Part shown: one piece after another, positions 37,399 through 46,618 of the stretch | How the letters are laid out: each line of letters opens with the position of its first letter | Position numbering within the stretch: the stretch's first letter is position 1 | Assembly: GCF_964026725.1 (NCBI RefSeq) | Contig: NZ_OZ034691.1 | Span: 992,001 to 1,056,000 of the forward strand | Source of the DNA: Wolbachia endosymbiont (group B) of Germaria angustata | GTDB lineage: Bacteria; Pseudomonadota; Alphaproteobacteria; Rickettsiales; Anaplasmataceae | DNA: 64,000 bases | Direction: 5' to 3' | Translations under genes and position numbers: made by a program | The notes under the pieces: generated by a model | The model's database searches: none | What the model saw: the letters and a program-made list of their open reading frames with translations, nothing else | What the model was told of the DNA's origin: nothing

Positions 37399-38925
37399 TT
37401 ACAAAGGAAGATTATCATGCTTCTTCCATATTCTTTCTACTTTCTTGTTTTTAAGTAGTTCTAGTGCTTTGTGAAGGTGATACCTTGTTTTACTTGGCAC
37501 TATTATATCATCAATATATCCATGTGATGCAGCAAAAAATGGATTAGCAAATTTCTCTTTATATTCTTTGATTAACGTTTGCTGGTCTTTTTCATGCCTA
37601 AATATAATTTCAACTGCACTTTCAGGGCCCATTACAGCTATTTCAGCGGTTGGCCAAGCATAATTTATATCACCTTTTAAATGCTTTGAGTTCATAACAA
37701 TATATGCACCACCATACGCTTTTCTAGTGATAAGGCTAATTTTCGGCACGGTCGCTTCAGCGTAAGCGTAAAGCAGTTTCGCTCCGTGTTGTATTATATT
37801 ATTGTATTCTTGATTTGTACCTGGCAGGAAACCTGGAACATCAATAAGTGTGATGATGGGAATGTTAAACGCGTCACAAAATCTTACAAACCTCGCAGCT
37901 TTTCTTGAAGAGTCAATATCCAAGCATCCTGCAAGGTGCATAGGTTGATTTGCAACAACACCAATAGTATTTCCTCCAATTCTGCCAAAGCCAATTATGA
38001 TGTTACGAGCAAAATCGGGCTTTAGTTCAAAAAATTTCCTTTCATCACACACCTTTTCAATAAGTTCATATATATCATAAGGAGTGTTAGGATTGGTAGG
38101 GACTAGAGTGTTCAAAGATTCATCAACATCATCAATTAAGTCACAGATTGTTACAGGTTTTGTCAACTCTTGATTGTTTGCTGGCAAAAAGGTAAGGAAT
38201 TCACGGATTTTCAGCAGCATTTCAACATCGTTATTGAACGCAAAATCTGCTACTCCTGTTTTGCTTGTATGAATTTTTGCTCCACCGAGATCTTCGTGGC
38301 TTACGTTCTCATATGTAACTTTTTTCACTACATCTGGTCCGGTTATAAACATGTATGAGCTATTTTTTACCATGAAAGTAAAATCAGTCAGTGCTGGAGA
38401 ATAAACTGCCCCACCAGCACATGGACCCATGATTAGAGAGATTTGTGGTATAACGCCTGATGCATTTACATTCCTTTGAAAAATTTCTCCGTAACCAGCA
38501 AGGGAATTTACTCCCTCTTGAATTCTAGCTCCACCAGAGTCGTTTAGTCCGATAATTGGAATCCTGGCATTAATTGCCATATCCATAATTTTGCATATTT
38601 TTTTTGCATGTAATGCACCAAGTGATCCACCAAAGACAGTGAAATCCTGAGAATAAACAAAAACTTTTCTGCCATAAATAGTACCATGGCCAATTACAAC
38701 TCCATCACCTAAAAAATCAGCATTTTGCATGCCAAAATCAGTTGCGTGATGCTTCACAAACTTATCATACTCTTGAAATGAATTTTCATCGAGCAATATA
38801 CTCAGCCTTTCTCTAGCGGTTAGCTTTCCTTTTTCATGTTGCTTATTAACCCTATCAGGACCTCCTCCTTTTTCGGCTTCTAATGTTTTGATCTTTAGAG
38901 TTTCTAGTATTTCAGAGTCTTGCAT
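37399..38925 (-). CDS. pccB: propionyl-CoA carboxylase beta chain
   Basis: Carboxyltransferase subunit of an acyl-CoA carboxylase, 508 residues, the normal PccB length. It has the [21 protein letters not shown]-terminus, the oxyanion region [54 protein letters not shown] and [19 protein letters not shown]. It converts propionyl-CoA to methylmalonyl-CoA together with the biotinylated alpha subunit, which is not in this window. Confidence 0.95.
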   Translation of the reverse strand: MQDSEILETLKIKTLEAEKGGGPDRVNKQHEKGKLTARERLSILLDENSFQEYDKFVKHHATDFGMQNADFLGDGVVIGHGTIYGRKVFVYSQDFTVFGGSLGALHAKKICKIMDMAINARIPIIGLNDSGGARIQEGVNSLAGYGEIFQRNVNASGVIPQISLIMGPCAGGAVYSPALTDFTFMVKNSSYMFITGPDVVKKVTYENVSHEDLGGAKIHTSKTGVADFAFNNDVEMLLKIREFLTFLPANNQELTKPVTICDLIDDVDESLNTLVPTNPNTPYDIYELIEKVCDERKFFELKPDFARNIIIGFGRIGGNTIGVVANQPMHLAGCLDIDSSRKAARFVRFCDAFNIPIITLIDVPGFLPGTNQEYNNIIQHGAKLLYAYAEATVPKISLITRKAYGGAYIVMNSKHLKGDINYAWPTAEIAVMGPESAVEIIFRHEKDQQTLIKEYKEKFANPFFAASHGYIDDIIVPSKTRYHLHKALELLKNKKVERIWKKHDNLPL

Positions 38926-38986
38926 GTAGTAAAATAACTTTCAAATTGGTTGTAAACTTTATTGAGCTTACAAATCCTATTGATTA

Positions 38987-39025
38987 TACACATACACCGT
39001 TACTGCATGCAACGGTGTATGTGTA
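38987..39025. terminator. 15-bp stem hairpin between two minus-strand genes
   Basis: TACACATACACCGTT at 38987-39001 pairs perfectly with AACGGTGTATGTGTA at 39011-39025 around a 9-base loop. It lies 25 bases past the stop of the hypothetical gene at 39050 and upstream of pccB. It could be a terminator for the former, but no U run follows. Confidence 0.5.
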
Positions 39026-39049
39026 CGATAATTAATGCGCTAGCAATTT

Positions 39050-39874
39050 CTATTTAATATTTTGAGAATGCTGAGACTCACTAACATTCTGTGCACTTGC
39101 ACTTGTTACACCTGTTGATGGATTAATTGTTATAACTTCTCTTTCAATTCCTTGTAAGTTTGAAGCTAATGAGACCAATTTTGCTAGAGTCATGTCATTA
39201 TATTTATCCATCTTCTTATTCTCATAATAGCCAATTTTTATTTTTACAGCTTTGTTTTCCTCGAAGTCCTCAGGACTTATATTATCACTTAAATCAGTAC
39301 AAAATACGTTACCATTTCCACTAATATTTAAAGCAATACTGCAATCTCTATCACCCACTTTCCAGTTAAATTTAATTATACAAGACTCATTTAGTATTTG
39401 ATAAAGCCTTACACCATTATCACTTTGTAAAACACGCACCAACCTTTTATCTTCTGGAGATACCAATGTAAAAGCTCCAATTTTTGGATTACTATCCTTT
39501 AAGGCTTTACTAGGAAATGAGTTATCAAATTTTAACTCACCTCTGCCTTCTTTTAACGATACCCATGCAGTAAATGATTTATCTTCTTTTCCTCTCAACC
39601 TCACATCTACAGAATCATTACCTGTATATTCAGCAATTCCTTTTCGAATTACACTCAGAAATTTCTTAGTTTCTTCATCATTTTCACTCAAAAAAAGCTC
39701 CTTATTTGCATGTGACCGGGATGGATCATTGAGATTCTCCAATGCTTTAGCTAAAGTTATATAGTTATATATACGTGTCCTGTTGTTATAAGGTATCCCT
39801 AATTTATAAATTTTAGGAGTTAATTGAGCAACTTGATCGAAATTCATTATTAAAGTTTCATTTGCATTATGCAT
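39050..39874 (-). CDS. hypothetical protein, Wolbachia-type
   Basis: No domain is recognised. The start is placed at ATG 39874 because GGAGG lies 6 bases upstream; the frame is open further, adding 24 hydrophobic residues (ILILGYFILSLLCKI) that would form a membrane helix if an upstream start at 39946 is used. The product of about 274 residues is hydrophilic and ends in a Ser/Thr/Gln-rich tail (SASAQNVSESQHSQNIK), similar in style to the split gene at 21012. Confidence 0.7.
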   Translation of the reverse strand: MHNANETLIMNFDQVAQLTPKIYKLGIPYNNRTRIYNYITLAKALENLNDPSRSHANKELFLSENDEETKKFLSVIRKGIAEYTGNDSVDVRLRGKEDKSFTAWVSLKEGRGELKFDNSFPSKALKDSNPKIGAFTLVSPEDKRLVRVLQSDNGVRLYQILNESCIIKFNWKVGDRDCSIALNISGNGNVFCTDLSDNISPEDFEENKAVKIKIGYYENKKMDKYNDMTLAKLVSLASNLQGIEREVITINPSTGVTSASAQNVSESQHSQNIK

Positions 39875-40009
39875 AGCGCCTCCAATTTTACATAATAAAC
39901 TTAAGATAAAATATCCTAATATTAGGATAGATATATAATCTATCAAGTCAATAGTTAAACTAAAAAATTTTGATTATAATTTACTATGTATAAAATACGC
40001 TCTTAAACT

Positions 40010-41335
40010 ATGCTGAAAATAGTCATAATAGGCCTTCCAAATGCAGGCAAGTCAACTCTATTTAATAGGCTAGTAAGAAGAAAAGCAGCGGTAGTTAGTG
40101 ACATTCCAGGAGTAACGAGAGATAGGCGTGAAGGAATTGGAAGAATTAGTGATTTAGAGTTTAAAGTTATAGATACAGGAGGATGGAATGACCAAACCAG
40201 TTTTTCACTACAAGTTATTGAACAAATAGAGTTTTCTTTATTAAGCGCAGATGTAATTTTTTTTCTTGTTGATGCAAAAGTGCAAAACGAGCAGAACAAA
40301 GAGTTTGCAAAGTGGCTGAAGAGAAAAACGAACAAACCTGTAATACTAATAGCAAACAAATGCGAAAGTCATAAATCGGAAAATGTTGATTATTTGCAGT
40401 TCTTCAACTTCATAGGTCCGGTGTATATCTCAGCCGAACATAATCTTGGTATGATTGATCTTTATGATGTATTAGCTGGTGTTATTGAAGATTTTAACAA
40501 AAAAACTGAGCTGCCTGAAAGTGAGTCCATTAGACTGAGGATTGCAATCATCGGTCGCCCAAACGTTGGAAAATCAACTTTTTTAAACAGTTTACTTGCA
40601 GAAAATAGACTAATAGTAAGCTCAGAACCCGGTACCACGCGTGACTCTGTGGATATTTCATACGACCATAATGGGAAATTAATCACTCTCATCGATACTG
40701 CGGGAATCCGCAGAAAGGCAAATGTTGTTGATAACTTAGAATCAAGATTTGTTGAAAAAAGTATAGAGTCAATAAAGCGCTCTCATGTAGTGATTTTAAT
40801 GTTAGATTCCTTGCTTGGCATTGAGCAGCAGGATTTATCAATTGCTGAAGCTGCAATTAAAGGGGGGAAGGGAATTATCATTGTTTTAAATAAGTGGGAT
40901 TTAATAGGTAAGGATGACAGAAGTAAGTTAATAAAATTTGTCAAACAACAGGAAGTGACTCGGTTATTTTTGGAAGTGCCAACTGTAACAATTTCTGCAT
41001 TGAAAGGTATGCGCTGTGGTGATGTGATAGATAAGTGTCTTGAAGTGAGTGAATCCTTAAACAAGAAGATCAGCACTGCAAAACTGAATAATTGGCTAAT
41101 AGATGCCGTGGAAAAACATTCTCACCCACTTATAAAAGGTAGAGCAATTAAAATGAAGTATATTGCTCAAATTGGCACCAAACCTCCAGCTTTTTCTTTG
41201 GTATGCAACGTCCCGGAAAGTGTTGATGAGAGTTATAAACGTTATTTGACTAATGGTCTTAGAAAAAACTTCTTTGTTGAAGGTGTACCAGTTAGATTGC
41301 TTTTGAAAAAGAATAAAAACCCCTATGTAAAGTAG
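40010..41335 (+). CDS. der: ribosome assembly GTPase Der (EngA)
   Basis: Double-GTPase protein needed for 50S assembly. It has 441 residues. The first GTPase domain has P-loop GLPNAGKST and DTGGW, and the second has GRPNVGKST, DTAGIRRKANV and NKWDLIGKD. A C-terminal KH-like domain begins near residue 350. All motifs are intact. It is divergent from the hypothetical gene at 39050. Confidence 0.97.
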   Translation: MLKIVIIGLPNAGKSTLFNRLVRRKAAVVSDIPGVTRDRREGIGRISDLEFKVIDTGGWNDQTSFSLQVIEQIEFSLLSADVIFFLVDAKVQNEQNKEFAKWLKRKTNKPVILIANKCESHKSENVDYLQFFNFIGPVYISAEHNLGMIDLYDVLAGVIEDFNKKTELPESESIRLRIAIIGRPNVGKSTFLNSLLAENRLIVSSEPGTTRDSVDISYDHNGKLITLIDTAGIRRKANVVDNLESRFVEKSIESIKRSHVVILMLDSLLGIEQQDLSIAEAAIKGGKGIIIVLNKWDLIGKDDRSKLIKFVKQQEVTRLFLEVPTVTISALKGMRCGDVIDKCLEVSESLNKKISTAKLNNWLIDAVEKHSHPLIKGRAIKMKYIAQIGTKPPAFSLVCNVPESVDESYKRYLTNGLRKNFFVEGVPVRLLLKKNKNPYVK

Positions 41336-41467
41336 ATAATCTTGTTTTACTAATAATATACTTTTTTATCTTAGTAATATTATTAATAAGTAAATAATAT
41401 TACTTAAATAAGTAGTTGATAAATTAATATTATATAGTAAAATATTAACTTATTTAGTACTTTTGCT

Positions 41468-42523
41468 ATGAATTATAAAGGACAAGATTTAAGGCCTGGA
41501 TCTCCACATACTTTCACGGTTGATACACCTTTAGTATTTCAGTGGCTTCCAAAAAGATATGGATACCCGATTCCAGAAAAATATTTGGAAAGATTGAGCA
41601 ATTGGGCAAAAAGGGAAGATACGCGTGTAGTGAAATTAGTAATAAATGGATCTGGTTTTACTCCTGAGCAACGCAAAGAGTTGGAGAATAAAATATCAAA
41701 CAGAAAATTTAACCCAAACAAAAATATAGAACTTATAGATTTTAATGAGCTGGATTTAGGAGAGTATGAATTCAGCTTTCACTTACAACCAAATAAGAAA
41801 ACAGAACTATCTAAATGTCCTTTATACAATGTATCTCAATATTTCAAAGATCTATACTCTATTCCAGAAAGTAAAAGATTATCTTTTGGTGTTGAGATAG
41901 ACAGTATGCGTATATTTATGTTGTTAGCACTGAAGTCTCCTATGATCTATTTTGATTTTGATATCTTACCTAAAGAAGATAAGAAAGTTGGTGAGTTTCA
42001 GGCTGTGCATGGCTTTTTGGTTGCTGAAAATGACAGAAAAGGTTATGACTATGATGGTATAGCAAGTATTGAAAATGCTATCATTGCTCTAAGCGATGCT
42101 GGTAGAGTAAAAATTATGGAAATTTACAATGAAGTAAAGAATAAGTTTCAAAAAGATTATCCTTTGTTTAAGTTATCAGAACATGAGATTTACAAAATTA
42201 TGGAAGAGATAGTATATTTCACTCTTTCTAATGACGTTCTTCTTCTTATATCTAGCTATCAAGATTCTAACAAACGTTACAATAGACGTTTGGAAGAAGC
42301 AAGATTGCTTATGCAAGAAACATTTGGGTTTAAAACCAATGGAGGAGAAGTTGATGTTCAATATGACAATAGCTGGACGAAAAACAAGGATGAATTGTAT
42401 ACCAAAGAAGAAATTGCAAAAATAGATAGTGATACTAGAGTTGCAACTGATATGAAAGGGCTGATTACTGAACCAATATACAACGGCGAGCATATGTATA
42501 GAGGTGTAAAAGTAGTAACATAG
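41468..42523 (+). CDS. candidate glycosyltransferase effector (TcdA/TcdB-type DXD)
   Basis: A 351-residue protein whose layout matches the catalytic domain of large clostridial toxin-type glycosyltransferases. The N-terminal TPLVFQWLPKRYGYPIPEKY resembles the IHFIWLG strand, then NWAKREDTRVVKLVING. The sugar-nucleotide region is VEIDSMRIFMLLALKSPMIY followed by FDFDILP, with DXD at D163/D165 preceded by a conserved-type Arg148. No signal peptide or membrane helix is visible. In an obligate endosymbiont this fits a secreted protein that glycosylates host targets, which is inference from fold alone. It is flanked by der and dsbB with its own spacers. Confidence 0.7.
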   Translation: MNYKGQDLRPGSPHTFTVDTPLVFQWLPKRYGYPIPEKYLERLSNWAKREDTRVVKLVINGSGFTPEQRKELENKISNRKFNPNKNIELIDFNELDLGEYEFSFHLQPNKKTELSKCPLYNVSQYFKDLYSIPESKRLSFGVEIDSMRIFMLLALKSPMIYFDFDILPKEDKKVGEFQAVHGFLVAENDRKGYDYDGIASIENAIIALSDAGRVKIMEIYNEVKNKFQKDYPLFKLSEHEIYKIMEEIVYFTLSNDVLLLISSYQDSNKRYNRRLEEARLLMQETFGFKTNGGEVDVQYDNSWTKNKDELYTKEEIAKIDSDTRVATDMKGLITEPIYNGEHMYRGVKVVT

Positions 42524-42602
42524 TACTTAGTGTTCTATCGTTACATGAAACGTTGTCAAACAAGAGTTGACTCTTCACAGATATTGTAGTAATTCATTAA
42601 CT

Positions 42603-43082
42603 ATGTCAGATGTAAATAACAGTTCTATAATTTTTCTCTTATCAAGCGCTGTCGCTTTAATTTTTGCATATGTGCTAGAGTATTTTTTCAATATGATACC
42701 GTGTAAGTTATGTATATACGAGCGAGTAGTTTACTATGTTACAGGGCTACTTGTAGTTGCGTATATGTTCAAAGACAACAAAATCCTAATCTATGCGATG
42801 TTTTGCAGCTATCTCATTGGTGCAATAATATCTTTTTATCATGTAGGTCTTGAACTCCACTTATTTCATGATGTTTTAGGCTGTACAGAGCAAGCAAGTG
42901 GTAACGTTAGCATAGAAGAGCTAAGAAATAATCTATTAAACCCTAACTACTCTCCGTCTTGTGACAGACCTCATTATATTTTTGGTGTTTCGTTAGCAAC
43001 ATGGAATCTTATTTATCTTATAGTAGCTCTATTCTTATCAGGTAAAATGTATTGTGGAGAAAGAAATAAGGTACAACAGTAA
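42603..43082 (+). CDS. dsbB: disulfide bond formation protein DsbB
   Basis: Inner-membrane quinone reductase that reoxidises DsbA. The ATG at 42603 gives 159 residues; an earlier in-frame start adds 12 residues of no family character. Four hydrophobic helices are visible. The first redox pair is in MIPCKLCIYERVVYY and the second pair in VLGCTEQASG and SPSCDRPHYIFG. DsbB would support folding of secreted and type IV secretion proteins. Confidence 0.93.
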   Translation: MSDVNNSSIIFLLSSAVALIFAYVLEYFFNMIPCKLCIYERVVYYVTGLLVVAYMFKDNKILIYAMFCSYLIGAIISFYHVGLELHLFHDVLGCTEQASGNVSIEELRNNLLNPNYSPSCDRPHYIFGVSLATWNLIYLIVALFLSGKMYCGERNKVQQ

Positions 43083-43287
43083 CTGGTATAGACGCTGTAC
43101 TTGTGCGTTACTTGGTGCTGTCCGTAATTTAAAAATTTAGCAAGTCATACCCACTGATTCTTGCACAGCTGTACGAACATTATGGTTCAGCATGCCAGTG
43201 CCCTCTTTCTTGTCATCCGAGTAGCTGAAACTGGAAGTGCGGCTATCACCCAAATAACCTTTCGTTGTTATTCAAGCAACCTATTTC

Positions 43288-43429
43288 TTGTCATCCTAGT
43301 GCCCAGATACTGGGATTAAGTTTGTCCATAATCTCACCAAAAACGTTGTGTTTTAGAATAATTTTGTGCTCAATATGCTTATTTGTAGTAAAGGTTTCTG
43401 GATTCCAGCATCAAGTGCTGGCCTGAAGC
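43288..43429. repeat. Wolbachia palindromic-type element, degenerate copy
   Basis: The left arm CTTGTCATCCTAGTGCCCAG with ATACTGGGATT (43288-43317) and right arm CTGGATTCCAGCATCAAGTG with CTGGCCTGAAG (43399-43429) resemble the inverted arms at 14581. Another half-copy (TGTCATCCGAGTAGCTGAAA) lies at 43211. Confidence 0.6.
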
Positions 43430-43462
43430 TTTAGCTATAGATATTAATAAATTTACTAAGTA

Positions 43463-43614
43463 AAAAAAAGGCAAAAGAATCCCTATATAGCGAGTTTTAA
43501 TAATGTAAATTGATAATGTGATAACAAGCGTGTTTTGGCTGAAGTAGAAAAAATTTAAAAAACATGCAGCCGCTATAATTTTTATGTAATCTGCCAATAA
43601 ATATCTGAGTTTTG
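43463..43614. repeat. dispersed ~150-bp repeat, copy 1
   Basis: Closely matches 54222-54372 in the same orientation: both contain AAAAAAGGCAAAAGAA, TAGCGAGTTTTAATAAT, AAATTGATAATGT, AACAAGCGTG, ACATGCAGCC and CCAATAAATA with scattered substitutions and short indels. Neither copy has a conserved reading frame. The origin is unknown. Confidence 0.8.
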
Positions 43615-43769
43615 TTGTTAAACCCGCGGAGATTAAAAATAAGGATAAATACTCTTATTGATATAAGAAGAAAAGTGGGAAGGTTTGTCAAGCCGCTTCT
43701 ATGCACCTGAGCATTGATTATACGGGTTCCATCTGTTATATATAATCTTTTTGAACACGAAGAAAGCTG

Positions 43770-45155
43770 ATGAATGAGTATGATATTACAGTTATAGGCA
43801 GCGGTCCTGGTGGTTATATAGCAGCAATTAGAGCGGCGCAGTTTGGATTTAAAACTGCAATTGTTGAAAAGGAAGAAAATTTGGGTGGTATATGCTTAAA
43901 TTGGGGGTGTATACCAACAAAATCGCTACTTAGAGCATCTGAAATTTATAGGTTAATAACAAGATCAGAAGAATTTGGCATAAAAGTAAAGGATGCAAGT
44001 TTTGATATACAATCAATAGTGAAATACTCAAGAAACGTTGTTGATAAATTGTCAAGCGGTGTTGCATATTTGATGAAAAAAAATAACATCAAAGTTCATC
44101 AAGGCTTTGGTAAACTTGCAGGTAATCGTACTGTAAAAATTCTTAATGACAAAAAGGAGGAGGAAATTTCTTCCAATCATATCATTTTAGCAACAGGTGT
44201 TAGAGCGCGAAATCTACCTGGAGTAGAGGCGGATGGAGATTTAATATGGAATGCGCAGCACGCTATGACTCCAAAGAAGTTACCAAAATCGCTACTAATC
44301 ATAGGTTCTGGTGCGATAGGAATAGAATTTGCAAGTTTTTATAGTACTTTAGGGGTTGATGTAACAATTATAGAAGTAAAAGACACTATTTTACCGCTGG
44401 AAGATAAAGACATTTCAAATTTAGTACAAGAGATATTTACAAAACAAGGAATAAAAATATATACGAGTAATAGTATAAAAACTTTCACTAAAAATAAAGA
44501 CTCTGTTCAAGTGCAGCTAAGTAGTGGTGATAACAAAGAATTTGATAGAGTAATTGTTGCAGTTGGCGTTCAAGCAAACACTGAAAATATAGGTTTAGAA
44601 AATACAAAAATTAAGTTGAGTCCTTCTGGTTTCATTGAAACGAATGAGTGGTATGAAACAAGTGAATCAAGTGTGTATGCAATAGGTGATGTAGCTGGTC
44701 CCCCATGTTTAGCGCATAAAGCAAGTCATGAAGCTGTAATCTGTGTTGAGAAAATTGCTGGTAAAAATGCTCATAAGTTAAAAAAAGAGTGCATACCAAA
44801 TTGCACTTACTCTCATCCGCAAGTAGCAAGCGTTGGCCTTACTGAGGAACAGGCAATAAAAAGTGGATACGATATAAAAGTAGGAAAATTTCACTCCAAC
44901 TTTAATGGTAAATCTATTGCACTAAGTGAAACTGAAGGTTTAGTGAAAACAATTATAGACAAAAAAACAGGCGAACTTCTTGGAGCTCACATGATAGGAG
45001 CGGAAGTAACAGAGTTAATTAGCAATTTCGCTCTTGCAAAGCAACTAGAGGGAACAGACTGCGACATAAAATCTACGATTTTTCCTCATCCAACTATTTC
45101 GGAAATTATACACGAATCAGTACTTGCCGCAGATGGTGAATCGTTAAATAGTTAA
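43770..45155 (+). CDS. lpdA: dihydrolipoyl dehydrogenase (E3)
   Basis: FAD-dependent E3 of the 2-oxoacid dehydrogenase complexes. It has 461 residues. The FAD loop VIGSGPGGYIAAIRAAQFG is at the N-terminus, and the redox disulfide is Cys42/Cys47 in GGICLNWGCIPTKSLL. The NAD-binding GSGAIGIEFASFYSTLG and the C-terminal HAHPT-equivalent FPHPTISEIIHES with the catalytic His are present. Confidence 0.96.
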   Translation: MNEYDITVIGSGPGGYIAAIRAAQFGFKTAIVEKEENLGGICLNWGCIPTKSLLRASEIYRLITRSEEFGIKVKDASFDIQSIVKYSRNVVDKLSSGVAYLMKKNNIKVHQGFGKLAGNRTVKILNDKKEEEISSNHIILATGVRARNLPGVEADGDLIWNAQHAMTPKKLPKSLLIIGSGAIGIEFASFYSTLGVDVTIIEVKDTILPLEDKDISNLVQEIFTKQGIKIYTSNSIKTFTKNKDSVQVQLSSGDNKEFDRVIVAVGVQANTENIGLENTKIKLSPSGFIETNEWYETSESSVYAIGDVAGPPCLAHKASHEAVICVEKIAGKNAHKLKKECIPNCTYSHPQVASVGLTEEQAIKSGYDIKVGKFHSNFNGKSIALSETEGLVKTIIDKKTGELLGAHMIGAEVTELISNFALAKQLEGTDCDIKSTIFPHPTISEIIHESVLAADGESLNS

Positions 45156-45156
45156 G

Positions 45157-45522
45157 CTAACGATTCATTGTTTTAGAGCTACAATTATCCTGATTAGGCG
45201 ATTCAATTCTAATAGATTGATTACCAATATCAGATTTTTCTAACTTTTCTTTTAACCCTTCAGCTGCTTCTTTCACTTCAAGCTTTTTTTCCTGATTAAG
45301 ATCCTCTGGGCTTCTTCTTTTACTGTCTAAACCTTGTTGTCTATCAATATTTTTATTGAGTTGTTCTTGCTGAGGTAGATCAACAACTGAGTTAAAAAGA
45401 GCTTTTGTTATGCTTTTTAACAATCCTATAAAACCTCCTCTTCCGCCTTCTCTTTGCTCTTGAGGCTTGTTTTTCACGTTTTTACTGTTGCTGCTTTCAG
45501 GCATTTTTAACTCAACTATCAT
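45157..45522 (-). CDS. small hydrophilic hypothetical protein
   Basis: A 121-residue charged protein, rich in Gln, Lys, Glu and Ser, with one short apolar stretch (GGFIGLLKSITKALFNSVV, residues 30-48) that could be an amphipathic helix. No family is recognised. It converges with lpdA, whose stop is 2 bases away, and is divergent from murG. Confidence 0.6.
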   Translation of the reverse strand: MIVELKMPESSNSKNVKNKPQEQREGGRGGFIGLLKSITKALFNSVVDLPQQEQLNKNIDRQQGLDSKRRSPEDLNQEKKLEVKEAAEGLKEKLEKSDIGNQSIRIESPNQDNCSSKTMNR

Positions 45523-45595
45523 AAAGCTTAATAAAATTTTACATGCAGATTATTAAAAAATGATTAATAATCTATTATCAAATTGCTATTTACAG

Positions 45596-46618
45596 ATGGA
45601 TATTATTCTAGCAACAGGCGGTACAGGTGGGCATGTTTTTCCAGCTATAACCTTAGCAAAAGCACTAAAGGTACAAGGGCACAATTGTATATTATTTACG
45701 GATCAAAAAACCATCAATGTAGAAAGTTATATTTTACCATTGTGCAAGCCAAGTGGCAACAAATTGAAGTTTCTCTTTTTGTTAATGTATAGTTGTGTAT
45801 TAGCACTGTATCAAACAAGAAAATTAAAACCAAAGCTAATCATTGGTTTTGGTAGCTACGCTTCTTTTCCAACTCTTTTTGCAGCAAAGATTTTTTCTAT
45901 ACCTATAATTTTACATGAACAAAATATAGTTTTAGGGAGAGTAAATAGATTCTTTTTCAAGAGTGCAAAATTAATTGCAACTAGCTTTCCAGAGACTAAG
46001 TATGCAGAAGGTAGTAAATGCGTTTTTACAGGAAATTTTGTCGATATAGAAGCACAAGGCTATTCTAGAGCTGAAACAGTTTTAAACGTGTTAATAATAG
46101 CAGGCAGTCAGGGTGCAAATTTTTTTGATGATGTAGTGAGCAGCGTAATTTGTGATCTACCTGTTGAAGTAAAAGAGAGGATTAGAGTAACGCAGCAATG
46201 TACGAAGAAAAATATAAACAAGGTCAAGAGTCTATACAAAAGTGAAGGAATTGATTGTGAGTTAAGTGAGTTTTTCGATGATATGGAAAATAAACTGGCC
46301 AATGCTCATTTGATAATTAGCAGAGCGGGGGCAACTTCAATAGCAGAGATTACTCTTGCTGAGCGTCCTTCTGTATATATTCCTTATCCTCACTCAAAAG
46401 ATAACCATCAATTTTATAATGCAAAACATATTGAAGATTCGGGAGCAGCTGTAATGGTTGAGCAAAATAGTAACGCGAAAAAGAATCTAGGAGAGTTGCT
46501 AGTTGATTTATTGCAAAATTGTCAAAAATTGCGTGATATGGCTAATAATACTAAGGAAACAAGAATAAGGAATGGAGTTACTGAATTTATTAAGGCAATA
46601 GCTCAAGAACTTAGTTGA
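45596..46618 (+). CDS. murG: lipid II synthase MurG (GlcNAc transferase)
   Basis: Adds GlcNAc to lipid I to give lipid II. The ATG at 45596 gives 340 residues starting MDIILATGGTGGHVFPAITL, the family N-terminus; an in-frame start at 45560 adds 12 residues. Other motifs are IGFGSYASFPTLFAAK, LHEQNIVLGRVNRFF, IAGSQGANFFDDV, LIISRAGATSIAEI and PYPHSKDNHQFYNAK. It overlaps gshB tail-to-tail by 16 bases. Confidence 0.95.
   Translation: MDIILATGGTGGHVFPAITLAKALKVQGHNCILFTDQKTINVESYILPLCKPSGNKLKFLFLLMYSCVLALYQTRKLKPKLIIGFGSYASFPTLFAAKIFSIPIILHEQNIVLGRVNRFFFKSAKLIATSFPETKYAEGSKCVFTGNFVDIEAQGYSRAETVLNVLIIAGSQGANFFDDVVSSVICDLPVEVKERIRVTQQCTKKNINKVKSLYKSEGIDCELSEFFDDMENKLANAHLIISRAGATSIAEITLAERPSVYIPYPHSKDNHQFYNAKHIEDSGAAVMVEQNSNAKKNLGELLVDLLQNCQKLRDMANNTKETRIRNGVTEFIKAIAQELS

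Larger units (their letters stand above)
43083..43769. other. 687-base gap with palindromic element and dispersed repeat
   Basis: No gene is seen. It holds a palindromic element at about 43288-43429 and a ~150-base segment (43463-43614) repeated at 54222-54372. Short minus-strand frames in this gap are not shared with the second repeat copy, which has stops, so they are not credible genes. Confidence 0.6.

Noticed and set aside
43379..43706. Minus-strand frames over the dispersed repeat
   Set aside because: The second copy of the repeat at 54222 has stops in the equivalent frames, so coding is not conserved.
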